Below, piece by piece: positions 25,682 to 33,632 of a DNA stretch of 64,000 bases. The notes beneath the pieces are model-generated. The model was not told the origin of the DNA, ran no database searches, and saw only the letters and a program-made list of their open reading frames with translations. The translations under genes and the position numbers were made by a program. The stretch covers positions 1 to 64,000 of the forward strand of contig NZ_WOFH01000007.1 of NCBI RefSeq assembly GCF_009733595.1, written 5' to 3'. Origin of the DNA: Actinomadura litoris. Lineage in GTDB: Bacteria; Actinomycetota; Actinomycetes; Streptosporangiales; Streptosporangiaceae. The first letter of the stretch is position 1. Every line of letters starts with the position of its first letter.

Positions 25682-26354
25682 ACCCCGCCCACTCCCGGAG
25701 ATCCGCGAGGACCCGTCCATCACGGGCGCACTGGACGCGCAGAACGCCTACCCCGAGCGGGTCAACGCGATCCGCGGGGACGTGATGCTGTCCGACCTGG
25801 CGAAGGCCGAGCAGATCGTCGCTGCACACGAGGCGCTGTGCGCCGAGCTGGCGCGGCTGCGTGACGACCTGTACGAGCGGCGCCGGGCACGGCTGAACTG
25901 GCTCGCTTCCCGCGTGCCGGTCGGCCCCGAGCCTGACGAGGACGCGTCGGCAGCGGACCGGGCGGTCCTCGCGACGGCGTTCCGGACGGCGCTCGCGCAG
26001 GCCCGCAGTGTGGGCCTGGAGGAGCGGTGCCGGATGCTAGCCGACGCGCTGAAGTACGGCGATGACATGCAGATGCGGGGCGTGCTCGCCGCGGCCGAGG
26101 ACGACGGGCAGCGCTCGGTGCTGGACGAGTGGGCGAAGGCGACGCAGAACGAGGAGTTGGTCGCCGAGCTGCGCGCGCTGCGCGCGGACATCGCGGGCGG
26201 CGCGACGGTCGCGGGAGGGTGGGAGCGGCGCGCGTTCTGGCAGCCGCCCGCGCCGGCCGAGGAACGCGCGCTGATCGGCCTCCGGCGGGCGGCGGACGAC
26301 GCCACCCGCGACCATGCACGCGCGCAGGCTCACGGGATGCACGGCGCGGCATGA
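25635..26354 (+). CDS. Hypothetical helical protein of the element
   Basis: 239 residues from the GTG at 25635; earlier in-frame starts would lie wholly inside the previous gene. Predominantly alpha-helical with a charged coiled-coil-like stretch (SDLAKAEQIVAAHEALCAEL). No family recognised. Its stop overlaps the next ATG by four bases. Position just before a tape measure gene resembles that of tail assembly or connector genes, but sequence does not show this. Confidence 0.6.
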   Translation: MTAFPRSHLAATGQSRPRPLPEIREDPSITGALDAQNAYPERVNAIRGDVMLSDLAKAEQIVAAHEALCAELARLRDDLYERRRARLNWLASRVPVGPEPDEDASAADRAVLATAFRTALAQARSVGLEERCRMLADALKYGDDMQMRGVLAAAEDDGQRSVLDEWAKATQNEELVAELRALRADIAGGATVAGGWERRAFWQPPAPAEERALIGLRRAADDATRDHARAQAHGMHGAA

Positions 26355-26740
26355 GCGCGAGGACCAGGCGCCGCCCCGAGACCGGCATTCAGGCGTTCCG
26401 GCGCCTGCTGCCTGGACTGCTCACCCGTGAGCGGAACATGGCCAGCAAGATCACGGCCAACGTGAATTCTGTCGCCGAGCTGGCGCGCACCCTCACGGGC
26501 GAAATGGCCAAGCTCGCCGAGATGCGCGCCAGCATGACCGGCCTCGCCGAAGCGCTCACGGCCGAAGGCCCTGACCGGCCGGTCGAAGTCCCCCCGTCCG
26601 CACTCGGCATCTCCGACGCCGACCCAGACGGCCTGCTGTACGCCGCCCTGACGAGCGGAGACGCGCGAGCGGTGGCCGAGGCGCTCGGGAAGCTCGCGGG
26701 CGCCCGGCTCACACGTGAGGCGCCCGTCCGTGGCCAGTGA
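26351..26740 (+). CDS. Small helical protein upstream of tape measure gene
   Basis: 129 residues; ATG in the ATGA of the previous stop. A basic N-terminus is followed by heptad-like helices (ARTLTGEMAKLAEMRASMTG) and a Pro-containing acidic end. Overlaps the tape measure start by 11 bases. In tailed phages the gene before the tape measure often encodes a tail assembly chaperone, but no frameshift site was found and the family is not recognised. Confidence 0.6.
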   Translation: MSARTRRRPETGIQAFRRLLPGLLTRERNMASKITANVNSVAELARTLTGEMAKLAEMRASMTGLAEALTAEGPDRPVEVPPSALGISDADPDGLLYAALTSGDARAVAEALGKLAGARLTREAPVRGQ

Positions 26741-29039
26741 TCTCCCGGACGTCATTGAGCGCTACGTCGCGGACGTTGACGAGTACGTCCGCAATTTGGA
26801 GCGCGCGGCGCGCGAGGCCGACCACTTCGGCGATACGCAGTCGGAGGCGCGCGAGGCCGTCCAGCGGATGGGCCACGCCGCCCAGGAGGCGGCCGAGCGC
26901 GCGGCCCGCTCGCAGGCCAAGGCCGCTCGTGAAGCCGAGCGCCTGGCCGAAGGGACAGGCGACGTCGAGCGCGCCGCCCGCGCCGCCGCCAAGGCGCAGC
27001 GCGACCTGGAACGCGCGGAGATGGCCCAAGCGAGGGCGGCCCGCGCCTCCGCGCAGCAGGTCGACAACGAGGCCGAGCAGTACCAGGAACTCGCGCGGGA
27101 AGCGGCGCGGGCGGCCGCAGCGCAGCGCCTGGCGATGCTGCGCGCATCGGGGCAGGTCAAGGAACACAACGCGCTGCTGCGACGCCTGAGGGAGGAGTAC
27201 GGCGGCTTCGGCGACGACGCCGAGCACTCCTTCCGCGAGATCGAGAGCAGAGGGAAGAAGGCGTTCGGCAGCATCGCCGATATCGCGACGGCGTCCGGCG
27301 GCAAGATCCAGGTCATGCTGGCGCTGCTCCCGCTAGCGGCGTCGCTGGCCGGCGGCGCCATGACGTTGGCGTTTGGCGCCGGACTCTCGGGCATCGCCAT
27401 CATGGCGGCGTCGAAGTCCAAGGAGGTGCAGGCCGAGTTCTCCGGCCTGAAGAAGCACATCGTCACCACCGTGCAGGAATGGGCTGAGCCGTGGGAGGAC
27501 ACGCTCGTCCATATCGCGGATATTACTGAGAACACTTTCGACCAGTTCAACCTGGCCCCCGTTTTCGCCGAGATGGCACCCGTCGTCGAAGAGTTCTTTC
27601 AGTCGGTGGCCGATGGGGCGTTGTACTTCCGTGCGACCCTTGATGCGTTTGGCGGTGCCTTCACGCGGGTTCTGGGTGTCCTCGGCCCGCAGATGGACGA
27701 GATCCTCGGGAACATCGCGACCGGCCTGACCGACATCGCGGATGCGGTGGCGGACAATCCGGAGTCGATTGCCGAACTGGCGACGGATCTTTCGACGCTG
27801 GTCAAATGGGGCGAGCAGGCGATTGCCATGCTGACCCGCTTCAATTCGGTTGTTCCTGCGACGGGGGTCGTGCACTGGTTCAACCAGATCAAGGACGCTG
27901 CGGGCGGGGCGGGCGGCGAGGTCACGGGTTCGATGGCCGACATCGCCCAGGCCGTCGATGCGGTCGAGGGTGCCTACAACGCGGCGGCGGCGTCGACTGG
28001 TAAGGCGAACACGGCACAGTCGGCATCGCAGCAGATTATGCGTCTCGCTAGCCAGTCCGCGCAGCGGCTGAAAGCGTCATTGGACGCGCTCGCTGGAAAG
28101 GAACTTGGCTACCGCGAGGCCATGGCTAGCTACGGCCAGGCCGTGATGCAGGTGAATCAGAGCCTGCGCGAGAACGGGCGAGCTCATGGCTACATGACGG
28201 CGAAGGGCAACGCGAACGAGCAGGCCCTCAGCAACTTGGCCACCACCGCACAAGACGCTGCGGTGAAGATGCGCGACAACGGCAAAAGCGCTCAGGAAGT
28301 CGCACGCTACATGGAGGCCGCACGCGCGAAGTTCGTCAAGACGGCGCTCGCCATGGGGTACACGCGCAGCGAAGCTGTCTCGACGGCGAACAAGCTGTAC
28401 GGCGTTCGGGACGCGGCCAAGAGCATCCCGATGAAGCGAAATATGAGGGTCGATGCGGACACGGAGGCGGCGCGGAGAAAAGTCCGCGAGATGGTCGCAT
28501 GGATCAACTCTCAGGTCGCGCAGATCGCCGTGCGGACCCTTCAGGGGCGCGCGGCGGGCGGCCCGGTCGGGTACGCGATGGGCGGCCCGGTCGGCTCGAT
28601 TCCCGGGTTCCCGGGCGGCGGGCCGGTGCGGGGGCCCGGGACGTCCACCTCGGACTCGATCCTCGCCCGGCTCAGCAACGGCGAGTTCGTGATGAACGCC
28701 GTCGCGACGCGCGCGTTCGGGCCGGTTCTCGCCCTCATGAACAAGGTCGGGGCCAGCGCCCCCCGGGTCACCTCGTCGCGCGACACGACCCGCACCACCG
28801 TGGGCGGGCGCGGGCCGCGCGCAGTCGAGCAGGGGTCGTACAGCATCGCCCCGCCGCCGAAGACGTACGCGCAACTTCCGATCGCGCCGCCCGCCGCAAC
28901 GATCATCCACGTCACGAACCAGAACTTCCACGTCGCCGGGTCCGTGTGGTCCGAGCGCGAGCTGCTCGACGTCGTCCAGCGAAAGGCCGCCGACCGCAAC
29001 GCCCGCAACCCGCAGCTCGCCCAGTTCGGGTCGCGCTGA
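26730..29039 (+). CDS. Phage tail tape measure protein
   Basis: 769 residues from the GTG at 26730. Residues 10-180 are an Ala/Glu/Arg-rich coiled coil. A hydrophobic block at about 193-229 (MLALLPLAASLAGGAMTLAF onward) resembles the transmembrane part of tape measures. The C-terminus has the signature Gly-Pro repeats (AAGGPVGYAMGGPVGSIPGF, about 606-637) followed by SDSILARLSNGEFVMNA, seen in many actinophage tape measures. Normally it sets tail length and is ejected into the host. No other tail gene is intact in the element, which makes it an orphan. Confidence 0.85.
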   Translation: MASDLPDVIERYVADVDEYVRNLERAAREADHFGDTQSEAREAVQRMGHAAQEAAERAARSQAKAAREAERLAEGTGDVERAARAAAKAQRDLERAEMAQARAARASAQQVDNEAEQYQELAREAARAAAAQRLAMLRASGQVKEHNALLRRLREEYGGFGDDAEHSFREIESRGKKAFGSIADIATASGGKIQVMLALLPLAASLAGGAMTLAFGAGLSGIAIMAASKSKEVQAEFSGLKKHIVTTVQEWAEPWEDTLVHIADITENTFDQFNLAPVFAEMAPVVEEFFQSVADGALYFRATLDAFGGAFTRVLGVLGPQMDEILGNIATGLTDIADAVADNPESIAELATDLSTLVKWGEQAIAMLTRFNSVVPATGVVHWFNQIKDAAGGAGGEVTGSMADIAQAVDAVEGAYNAAAASTGKANTAQSASQQIMRLASQSAQRLKASLDALAGKELGYREAMASYGQAVMQVNQSLRENGRAHGYMTAKGNANEQALSNLATTAQDAAVKMRDNGKSAQEVARYMEAARAKFVKTALAMGYTRSEAVSTANKLYGVRDAAKSIPMKRNMRVDADTEAARRKVREMVAWINSQVAQIAVRTLQGRAAGGPVGYAMGGPVGSIPGFPGGGPVRGPGTSTSDSILARLSNGEFVMNAVATRAFGPVLALMNKVGASAPRVTSSRDTTRTTVGGRGPRAVEQGSYSIAPPPKTYAQLPIAPPAATIIHVTNQNFHVAGSVWSERELLDVVQRKAADRNARNPQLAQFGSR

Positions 29040-29068
29040 TGGCCCTCACGGTCCCGACGAGCACCTGA
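29039..29068 (+). pseudogene. Possible truncated 5' end of a gene after the tape measure
   Basis: An ATG overlaps the tape measure stop (TGATG) and opens a nine-codon frame MALTVPTST before a TGA. The start context is like that of the genes upstream, and in phages a distal tail protein follows the tape measure. It may be the stump of such a gene, or a coupling mini-ORF. The stretch 29069-29253 holds nothing else recognisable. Confidence 0.3.
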
Positions 29069-29253
29069 CCATTGATCAGATGCGGCCCCGGCGCACCGTC
29101 CTGACCTGTGGTGTTCCGGGGCCCTCTCACGCCTTCTCACCAGCGGGCGAGGTCGCATGTCCGCAGGTGGCCGCACGCACCGTTCGCCCCCCACCACGCC
29201 GACCAGGGCCGCAGGATACGGGGACGGATCGCCCCTATCCGCTGGAGGCCCAC

Positions 29254-29724
29254 GTGGTCGCATCGACGCCCCGCCGCCCGTCCGCCGTCCTGGTCGTCGC
29301 TCTGGCGGCCGTGGCCGTCCTGGCGCTCTGCCTGGCCGCGGCGCTGGTCCTGCTCGCGCGGGACGACGAGCCGACGCCCACCTCGGCGCCGTCCACGCCC
29401 AGCGCCCCTCAGCGGCTCAGCGCGACCGGCATCGTGACGACACTCGCCCGGCATGGTCTGGTCGACGCGGAGTCCTGCAAGGCCGAGGCCGCCGCACCCC
29501 CGGCGACCAGCCAGGACCGCTGCGAAGTCGGAGGCGGGAAAGAGCTGATCACGATCGGCTTCCCGGACGGCAGCGGTGTGCGTGAGCGCCTGGCCGGGTG
29601 GCTCGGCGGCGGGGCGCTGGTCCGGGGGCCGAACTGGCTGGTGAACGTCCGCGACCTGGACGCCGCGAAGCGCGAGGAGATCCGGGCCGCGCTGAACGGG
29701 ACGCTCGTCAACCTCCCTGGCTGA
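29254..29724 (+). CDS. Small secreted or membrane-anchored protein
   Basis: 156 residues from GTG 29254 with GGAGG five bases upstream. One hydrophobic helix at about residues 10-34 (VLVVALAAVAVLALCLAAAL), a Thr/Ser/Pro linker, then a 100-residue extracytoplasmic domain with two Cys. No family recognised. Lies directly after the tape measure and may be a surface or exclusion protein of the element; this is inference. Confidence 0.65.
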   Translation: MVASTPRRPSAVLVVALAAVAVLALCLAAALVLLARDDEPTPTSAPSTPSAPQRLSATGIVTTLARHGLVDAESCKAEAAAPPATSQDRCEVGGGKELITIGFPDGSGVRERLAGWLGGGALVRGPNWLVNVRDLDAAKREEIRAALNGTLVNLPG

Positions 29725-29837
29725 GGGGCGCGCCGACCGCGCCGCAGCAGTTGGGGAACAGCGCATCGCGGCCGGCGCGCGTCTGGTTGGAGCGGCGCCG
29801 CCTGCCGCAGGGTCGGACCAGCGGCGCCGCCCCGGCT

Positions 29838-30032
29838 CTAGGGGCTCAGGAACCGCCGTCCCACATCGAGAGGCTCGGCCGCCGGGATGAACAGGCGCCG
29901 CACCCTCCCGCGCACGTGGCCGCGCCACCAGCCGAGGTCGGACTCGGCGTAGAAGACGCCGATGACCTTGCCGGTCTGCTCGGCGATGACGAACACGCCG
30001 TCCTTCCCCTCCACGTCGTAGCTGGCGCTCAT
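29838..30032 (-). CDS. Small conserved-looking hypothetical protein
   Basis: 64 residues, ATG at 30032 with GAGAGGGG upstream. Compact beta-type sequence (DGVFVIAEQTGKVIGVFYAE) with a basic C-terminus. No family recognised. Ends in a GC-rich convergent zone with the secreted-protein gene. Confidence 0.5.
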   Translation of the reverse strand: MSASYDVEGKDGVFVIAEQTGKVIGVFYAESDLGWWRGHVRGRVRRLFIPAAEPLDVGRRFLSP

Positions 30033-30110
30033 GTCAGCCCATCCCCTCTCGTCGTGACGCGGCGGCGCGCCTGATGCGGGGGAAGGAGCCGCGCCGCCGC
30101 GTCGTCGGGG

Positions 30111-30148
30111 GCCGCCCGCCCGGTGCTGACGGACACCGGGCGGGCGGC
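30111..30148 (-). terminator. GC-rich hairpin in the right arm of the element
   Basis: 15-bp perfect stem (30111-30125 with 30134-30148) and 8-base loop between the genes at 30288-30503 and 29838-30032. Probably a terminator or processing site for the leftward transcript. The flanking 30033-30287 carries no convincing gene. Confidence 0.45.
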
Positions 30149-30287
30149 GGGCACGGACCAGCGGGGGCGGCGGGTCCATGCCGGTGAGGCGATCTCGACG
30201 GCGCCCCCCATTCGCCGGAGATCGAACCGCACGCGGGGTGGGTGCGGGCCGCGCCAACGATCCCCGCACCCACGTTCATCGGGGCGC

Positions 30288-30503
30288 TCATCGCCACCCC
30301 TTCGCGACCTCATCCATCAGCGCGTCAGGGTTGGCCGCCTCGACCAGGCCGGGCTCGGGCCGGGGCACATACGCCCACCACCTGCGGGTGTGGTGCCCGA
30401 ACCAGGCGTGTGTGCCGGGGAAACAGCTCTCCACCCTCTGGATCTCAGTGCGGTGGAGCGGTGTCGCGTCGAGCTGCGCGGTTCGGTCGAATGGTCCCCT
30501 CAT
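30288..30503 (-). CDS. Small hypothetical protein
   Basis: 71 residues, ATG at 30503 with a purine-rich AGGGGGA upstream. Trp/His-rich centre (CFPGTHAWFGHHTRRWWAYV) and acidic end (ANPDALMDEVAKGWR). Similar short proteins accompany HTH regulators in actinomycete elements; no function known. Divergent from the XRE regulator at 30646. Confidence 0.5.
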   Translation of the reverse strand: MRGPFDRTAQLDATPLHRTEIQRVESCFPGTHAWFGHHTRRWWAYVPRPEPGLVEAANPDALMDEVAKGWR

Positions 30504-30645
30504 GGCCGTCCCCCTGCTGCGATGCACGGTGGTGTTCCGGTGACGTTCAGTGAACCCGTGACGCGCCCCGCCATGACAGGGGAGGATGGGGAAGGGCCAG
30601 GAAGGGTAGGGGCCTTTCCCCCTGAAGCAGTCGAGGTGCATCGCA

Positions 30646-31737
30646 GTGACCCCCGACAAGAAGGCCATCGGCGCACGCCTGCGCAAGGCGCGCGAGGACT
30701 CGCCGTACTGGTCGCGTCCCGACCTGGCGCGGCTGCTACGCGGCGCAGCAGAACCTCGCGACCGCGACCGCATGCCCCACGTCCCGAGCCTCACGGAAAT
30801 GATCAAGCAATGGGAGACGGGCAAATACGTCCCGAACCGTCGCTATCGGGCGCTGTACGTGCGCGTGACTGGCCGCGCCGATGAGGACCTGTTCGGCTCG
30901 CCGCGGCCCGAGCTACACCTGTGGCGCCCGGACGGGCTGGACGGCACGGTCACGCCCGAGGATGAGGACCGTCTCACGCAGGTGTCCCTGCGTCCCGCCC
31001 GACTCGACGTGGCCACGCTGGACGCACTCGCCGCCGTCCTCGCCGGGCAGCGCCGCCTGGAGGACGCGATGGGGCCCGCCGTCCTGCTCGATCCCGTCGC
31101 TGGGCAACTCGACGCCATCACGCACATGTTGCGGGATGCGCACGGCCCCCTGCGCGACCAGCTCGGCCGCATCGTCGCCGAGTGGACCGCATTCACCGGG
31201 TGGCTCCATGCGGCACTGCGCCTGGACGCCCGCGCCATCGCACTCTTCCACCGCGCCGTCGACCTCGCCGACGAGTTCGACCACGGCACCGTCGCTGCGC
31301 TCGGGACGTCCTTCACCGGATACGTCGCGCGGCAGCAGAACCGACCTCGCGCCGTGGTCCGCGCCTCGGCGGCGGCTCTCGCAACGCCCGGCGCGCACCC
31401 GGCGCAACGGCTCTTCGACCGCCTCCAGTCAGCCCGTGCGCATGCCATGCTCGGCGACGACGAGCGGGCGCGGCGAATCCTGCTCGACGTAGCCGACCAT
31501 GCCGACGAGGTGGCCGATCCGCCGCCGCCGATCTACTGGTACTCGCCGCCGTTCTTCCGCCTGGTCGTCGGCATCACCTTCTCGTCGCTGGGCGACCACG
31601 AGGACGCCGCCGCGCTCGTCGCCGAGGGGAAGGCCGGCCTGCCGGTCGACCAGCAGGGAGCCGAATGGGTGAACGAGTTCGACGAGATCCTCGCGCGGGA
31701 CCGGTGCGAGGACGCGCCGTCCGGCGTGGAGGGATAG
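30646..31737 (+). CDS. XRE-family regulator with TPR-like C-terminal domain
   Basis: 363 residues, GTG start. The N-terminal helix-turn-helix (ARLRKAREDSPYWSRPDLAR, then TEMIKQWETGKYVPNRRYR) is at about 8-70. The remainder is helical with TPR-like repeats (LFHRAVDLADEFDHGTVAAL), as in large actinomycete XRE regulators that sense a ligand through the TPR part. Within the element it is the only large regulator and a candidate for controlling excision or dormancy. Confidence 0.75.
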   Translation: MTPDKKAIGARLRKAREDSPYWSRPDLARLLRGAAEPRDRDRMPHVPSLTEMIKQWETGKYVPNRRYRALYVRVTGRADEDLFGSPRPELHLWRPDGLDGTVTPEDEDRLTQVSLRPARLDVATLDALAAVLAGQRRLEDAMGPAVLLDPVAGQLDAITHMLRDAHGPLRDQLGRIVAEWTAFTGWLHAALRLDARAIALFHRAVDLADEFDHGTVAALGTSFTGYVARQQNRPRAVVRASAAALATPGAHPAQRLFDRLQSARAHAMLGDDERARRILLDVADHADEVADPPPPIYWYSPPFFRLVVGITFSSLGDHEDAAALVAEGKAGLPVDQQGAEWVNEFDEILARDRCEDAPSGVEG

Positions 31738-31792
31738 CGCCGACCCTCGGCGAGAGACAGGTTCTGCCGCTACCCTGAACCCGCGATGCACC

Positions 31793-31824
31793 GGGCCCCG
31801 CTCCTCCTCTGGAGGGCGGGGCCC
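31793..31824. terminator. Bidirectional terminator after XRE regulator
   Basis: Perfect 9-bp stem GGGCCCCGC (31793-31801) with GCGGGGCCC (31816-31824), extended by inner CTCC/GGAG pairing. It sits between two convergent genes. Confidence 0.7.
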
Positions 31825-31856
31825 AGTCTCATCTAGAGGCCCTGGCGAGGCGCTGC

Positions 31857-32129
31857 CTACGTTCCGCTCAGCCCGTTCTGCGCGTCGAGGATGGCCAGCA
31901 TGCGCTCATAGGCGCGCGTTGAGTTCGCCATCGCCTGCCCGACGTTCACGCGCCCCTCGATAGCGTCGGCGAGCGCCGCCAGGGAGGAGGCGACGTCGTC
32001 CAGCGCGTCGGCCGTCTCGCGGTCGGCAGCGGCACGGTAGCCGCGGGCTTCCTCGGCGTACTGGTTGGCCGTGGCGCGCATCTCGGCGAGGCCCTCGGCC
32101 AGCGTGGCGGCGTCGATAGTGTGGGTCAT
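31857..32129 (-). CDS. Small acidic helical protein
   Basis: 90 residues, ATG with GGAGG nine bases upstream. Entirely helical, coiled-coil-like with Ala/Glu heptads (ATANQYAEEARGYRAAADRE). No family recognised; WXG100-like length but no WXG motif. Confidence 0.65.
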   Translation of the reverse strand: MTHTIDAATLAEGLAEMRATANQYAEEARGYRAAADRETADALDDVASSLAALADAIEGRVNVGQAMANSTRAYERMLAILDAQNGLSGT

Positions 32130-32230
32130 GGGTTGGACCTCCCTGTCCGATCAAGGGCCCGGCCAGCGGGGCAATCGCTGTGTCCGGGCCCGCCCTGTTT
32201 GGCGGGGGGCGCGGGTCGGTACGGGGAGCG

Positions 32231-32569
32231 TCAGGCGGCGAGCAGGACGGCCGCGCGGTGGTAGCAGGCGCGGCCCGCCTCGTAGGCGGGGCAGGCGCAG
32301 GTGTCGACGGTGGTCTCGTAGAACTCGCTGCCGTCGCTGGAGACGACGACGAACAGGCCGGGCTTCAGCGGGACGATCGCGCCGTCCTCGATCAGCTCGC
32401 GGGCGCTGGCGACCTGGTGGGCCTTGAACCCGGCGGCCTTGACCGCGTCCTCGCGCTGCTTCTGCTTCCAGCACTGGTCGCCGTAGCCGCGTGCGACGGA
32501 GCGGGCGGAGGTGAGCAGGGAGCGGCAGCGGCGGCAGTTGGTGGTCTTGGGGGTCGCCGTGGTGGCCAT
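32231..32569 (-). CDS. DUF6011/SWIM zinc-finger protein
   Basis: 112 residues. N-terminal CRRC...C Cys pair with ARGYGDQCW resembles DUF6011. The C-terminal CACPAYEAGRACYHRAAV is a SWIM-type C-x-C-xn-C-x-H zinc motif, which binds DNA or protein partners. Transcribed leftward away from a cluster of GTAGCTAC palindromes that probably controls it. Confidence 0.75.
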   Translation of the reverse strand: MATTATPKTTNCRRCRSLLTSARSVARGYGDQCWKQKQREDAVKAAGFKAHQVASARELIEDGAIVPLKPGLFVVVSSDGSEFYETTVDTCACPAYEAGRACYHRAAVLLAA

Positions 32570-32602
32570 GTGCTGTCTCCTTCGTTCGCCCGCCCTAACT
32601 GG

Positions 32603-32668
32603 GTAGCTACATAGTAAGTAGGAACCGGGTAGCTACACAAGAGGTATGCGAAGATTCCGCGTAGCTAC
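32603..32668. promoter_or_regulatory. Three GTAGCTAC palindromic operators between divergent genes
   Basis: Identical 8-bp palindromes at 32603-32610, 32629-32636 and 32661-32668 (26 and 32 bases apart). Two continue as ACAAG, and all occur in an AT-rich patch in an otherwise GC-rich region. They lie between the SWIM gene and the small plus-strand gene, so one dimeric regulator could control both promoters. GntR-type repressors of actinomycete plasmids use similar palindromes; the regulator is not identified. Confidence 0.6.
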
Positions 32669-32694
32669 ACAAGCGAGCGGAGGAGACCAGGGCC

Positions 32695-32943
32695 ATGAGC
32701 GACGACGAGAAGGCGCCGGCGAAGACACCGACCAGACCCATCCGAGTGCCCATCCCCATGTGGGACGCCTACGGACGCGTCTGCTCCCGGCTCGGCACCG
32801 ACCGAACCGCCGACCTCCTGAACCGCATGCGCGAGCAGATCAAGACGCACGGAGACGAGCAGGACCTGGCCGACCTCGCCGCGGCCGAACAGGAGCTTGC
32901 CGAACGGCGCTCGCGGAAGGGCGGCCGACCTCCGCGCTCGTAG
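32695..32943 (+). CDS. Small RHH-like protein
   Basis: 82 residues, ATG with AGGAG upstream. Residues 12-50 (TRPIRVPIPMWDAYGRVCSR, then LGTDRTADLLNRMREQI) fit a ribbon-helix-helix fold: a beta strand followed by two helices. Basic C-terminal tail. Possibly the ligand of the adjacent palindromes (autoregulation), but this is inference. Confidence 0.65.
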   Translation: MSDDEKAPAKTPTRPIRVPIPMWDAYGRVCSRLGTDRTADLLNRMREQIKTHGDEQDLADLAAAEQELAERRSRKGGRPPRS

Positions 32944-32961
32944 CCGCTTCGGCAACGCGAA

Positions 32962-32990
32962 GGGCCGCCACCGGCATCCGGTGGCGGCCC
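32962..32990. terminator. Bidirectional terminator
   Basis: Perfect 13-bp stem (32962-32974 with 32978-32990) and a 3-base loop between convergent genes ending at 32943 and 33003. Confidence 0.8.
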
Positions 32991-33002
32991 TCCTGCGTCC
33001 GG

Positions 33003-33632
33003 CTACGCGCCCGCTGCGAGCGCCTCACGGACGCGCACGGCGCGCGGGTAACCGATACGCAGCTCCCGGCGCAGCGCCCGCACCGACGGCATGGCCCCGG
33101 TCGCGAGCGTCTCCCCGAACCGGTCGCGGGCGGTCGCAACCAGCGGGTCAGGCGCGGGCGCTTCCGTCTCGGATTCCGTCACGCTCTCGTCCTCCTGGAC
33201 GCTCTGCTCGTCCATGCTCGCGACCGCAGGGGCCGCTGGTGAAGGCGCGGGCGCGGGGTCGACATGCCCCCGCCGGATCATGCCCATCAGCAGCTCGACG
33301 GCGACCACGAGCGTGATCGCTGGCCATGCCGCGATGACCGACCCGACCGGCCCGTGGGCGACACCGTGAAGCACGTTCACGGCGACCGTCGCACCGATCC
33401 CCAGGACGAGCGCGAACCGCGCCAGGGCGGGCGCCTGGACGCGACGGCGAGCCGCGTCGAGCATCACCATGGACGCGACGTACACGAGCCCATCGACGGT
33501 GAGCGGGACCAGGCGGCCGGTCGCGCCCGGCTCCCCGTGCGCGGTCGCCACGTCCAGCGCATGACGGTAGGAGATGTACGCGGCGATGGCACCGATGCCG
33601 ACGACCACGGCCGCAGTGCTCGCCCGGATCAT
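33003..33632 (-). CDS. DUF2637 membrane protein with C-terminal winged helix
   Basis: 209 residues. Four hydrophobic segments in the first 125 residues (STAAVVVGIGAIAAYIS, PLTVDGLVYVASMVML, LARFALVLGIGATVAV, VIAAWPAITLVVAVEL) match DUF2637, the Spd-type membrane protein of actinomycete plasmids and integrative elements. The C-terminal 45 residues (SVRALRRELRIGYPRAVRVR) are a DNA-binding-like motif. Normally such proteins go with an FtsK-like TraB pump, which is absent here. ATG overlaps the upstream stop by four bases. Confidence 0.8.
   Translation of the reverse strand: MIRASTAAVVVGIGAIAAYISYRHALDVATAHGEPGATGRLVPLTVDGLVYVASMVMLDAARRRVQAPALARFALVLGIGATVAVNVLHGVAHGPVGSVIAAWPAITLVVAVELLMGMIRRGHVDPAPAPSPAAPAVASMDEQSVQEDESVTESETEAPAPDPLVATARDRFGETLATGAMPSVRALRRELRIGYPRAVRVREALAAGA

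Noticed and set aside
30029..30232. Possible 67-residue gene overlapping the start at 30032 by four bases
   Set aside because: The overlap is attractive, but it contains a 15-bp perfect hairpin, lacks a ribosome binding site and has biased Arg/Pro/Ala composition.
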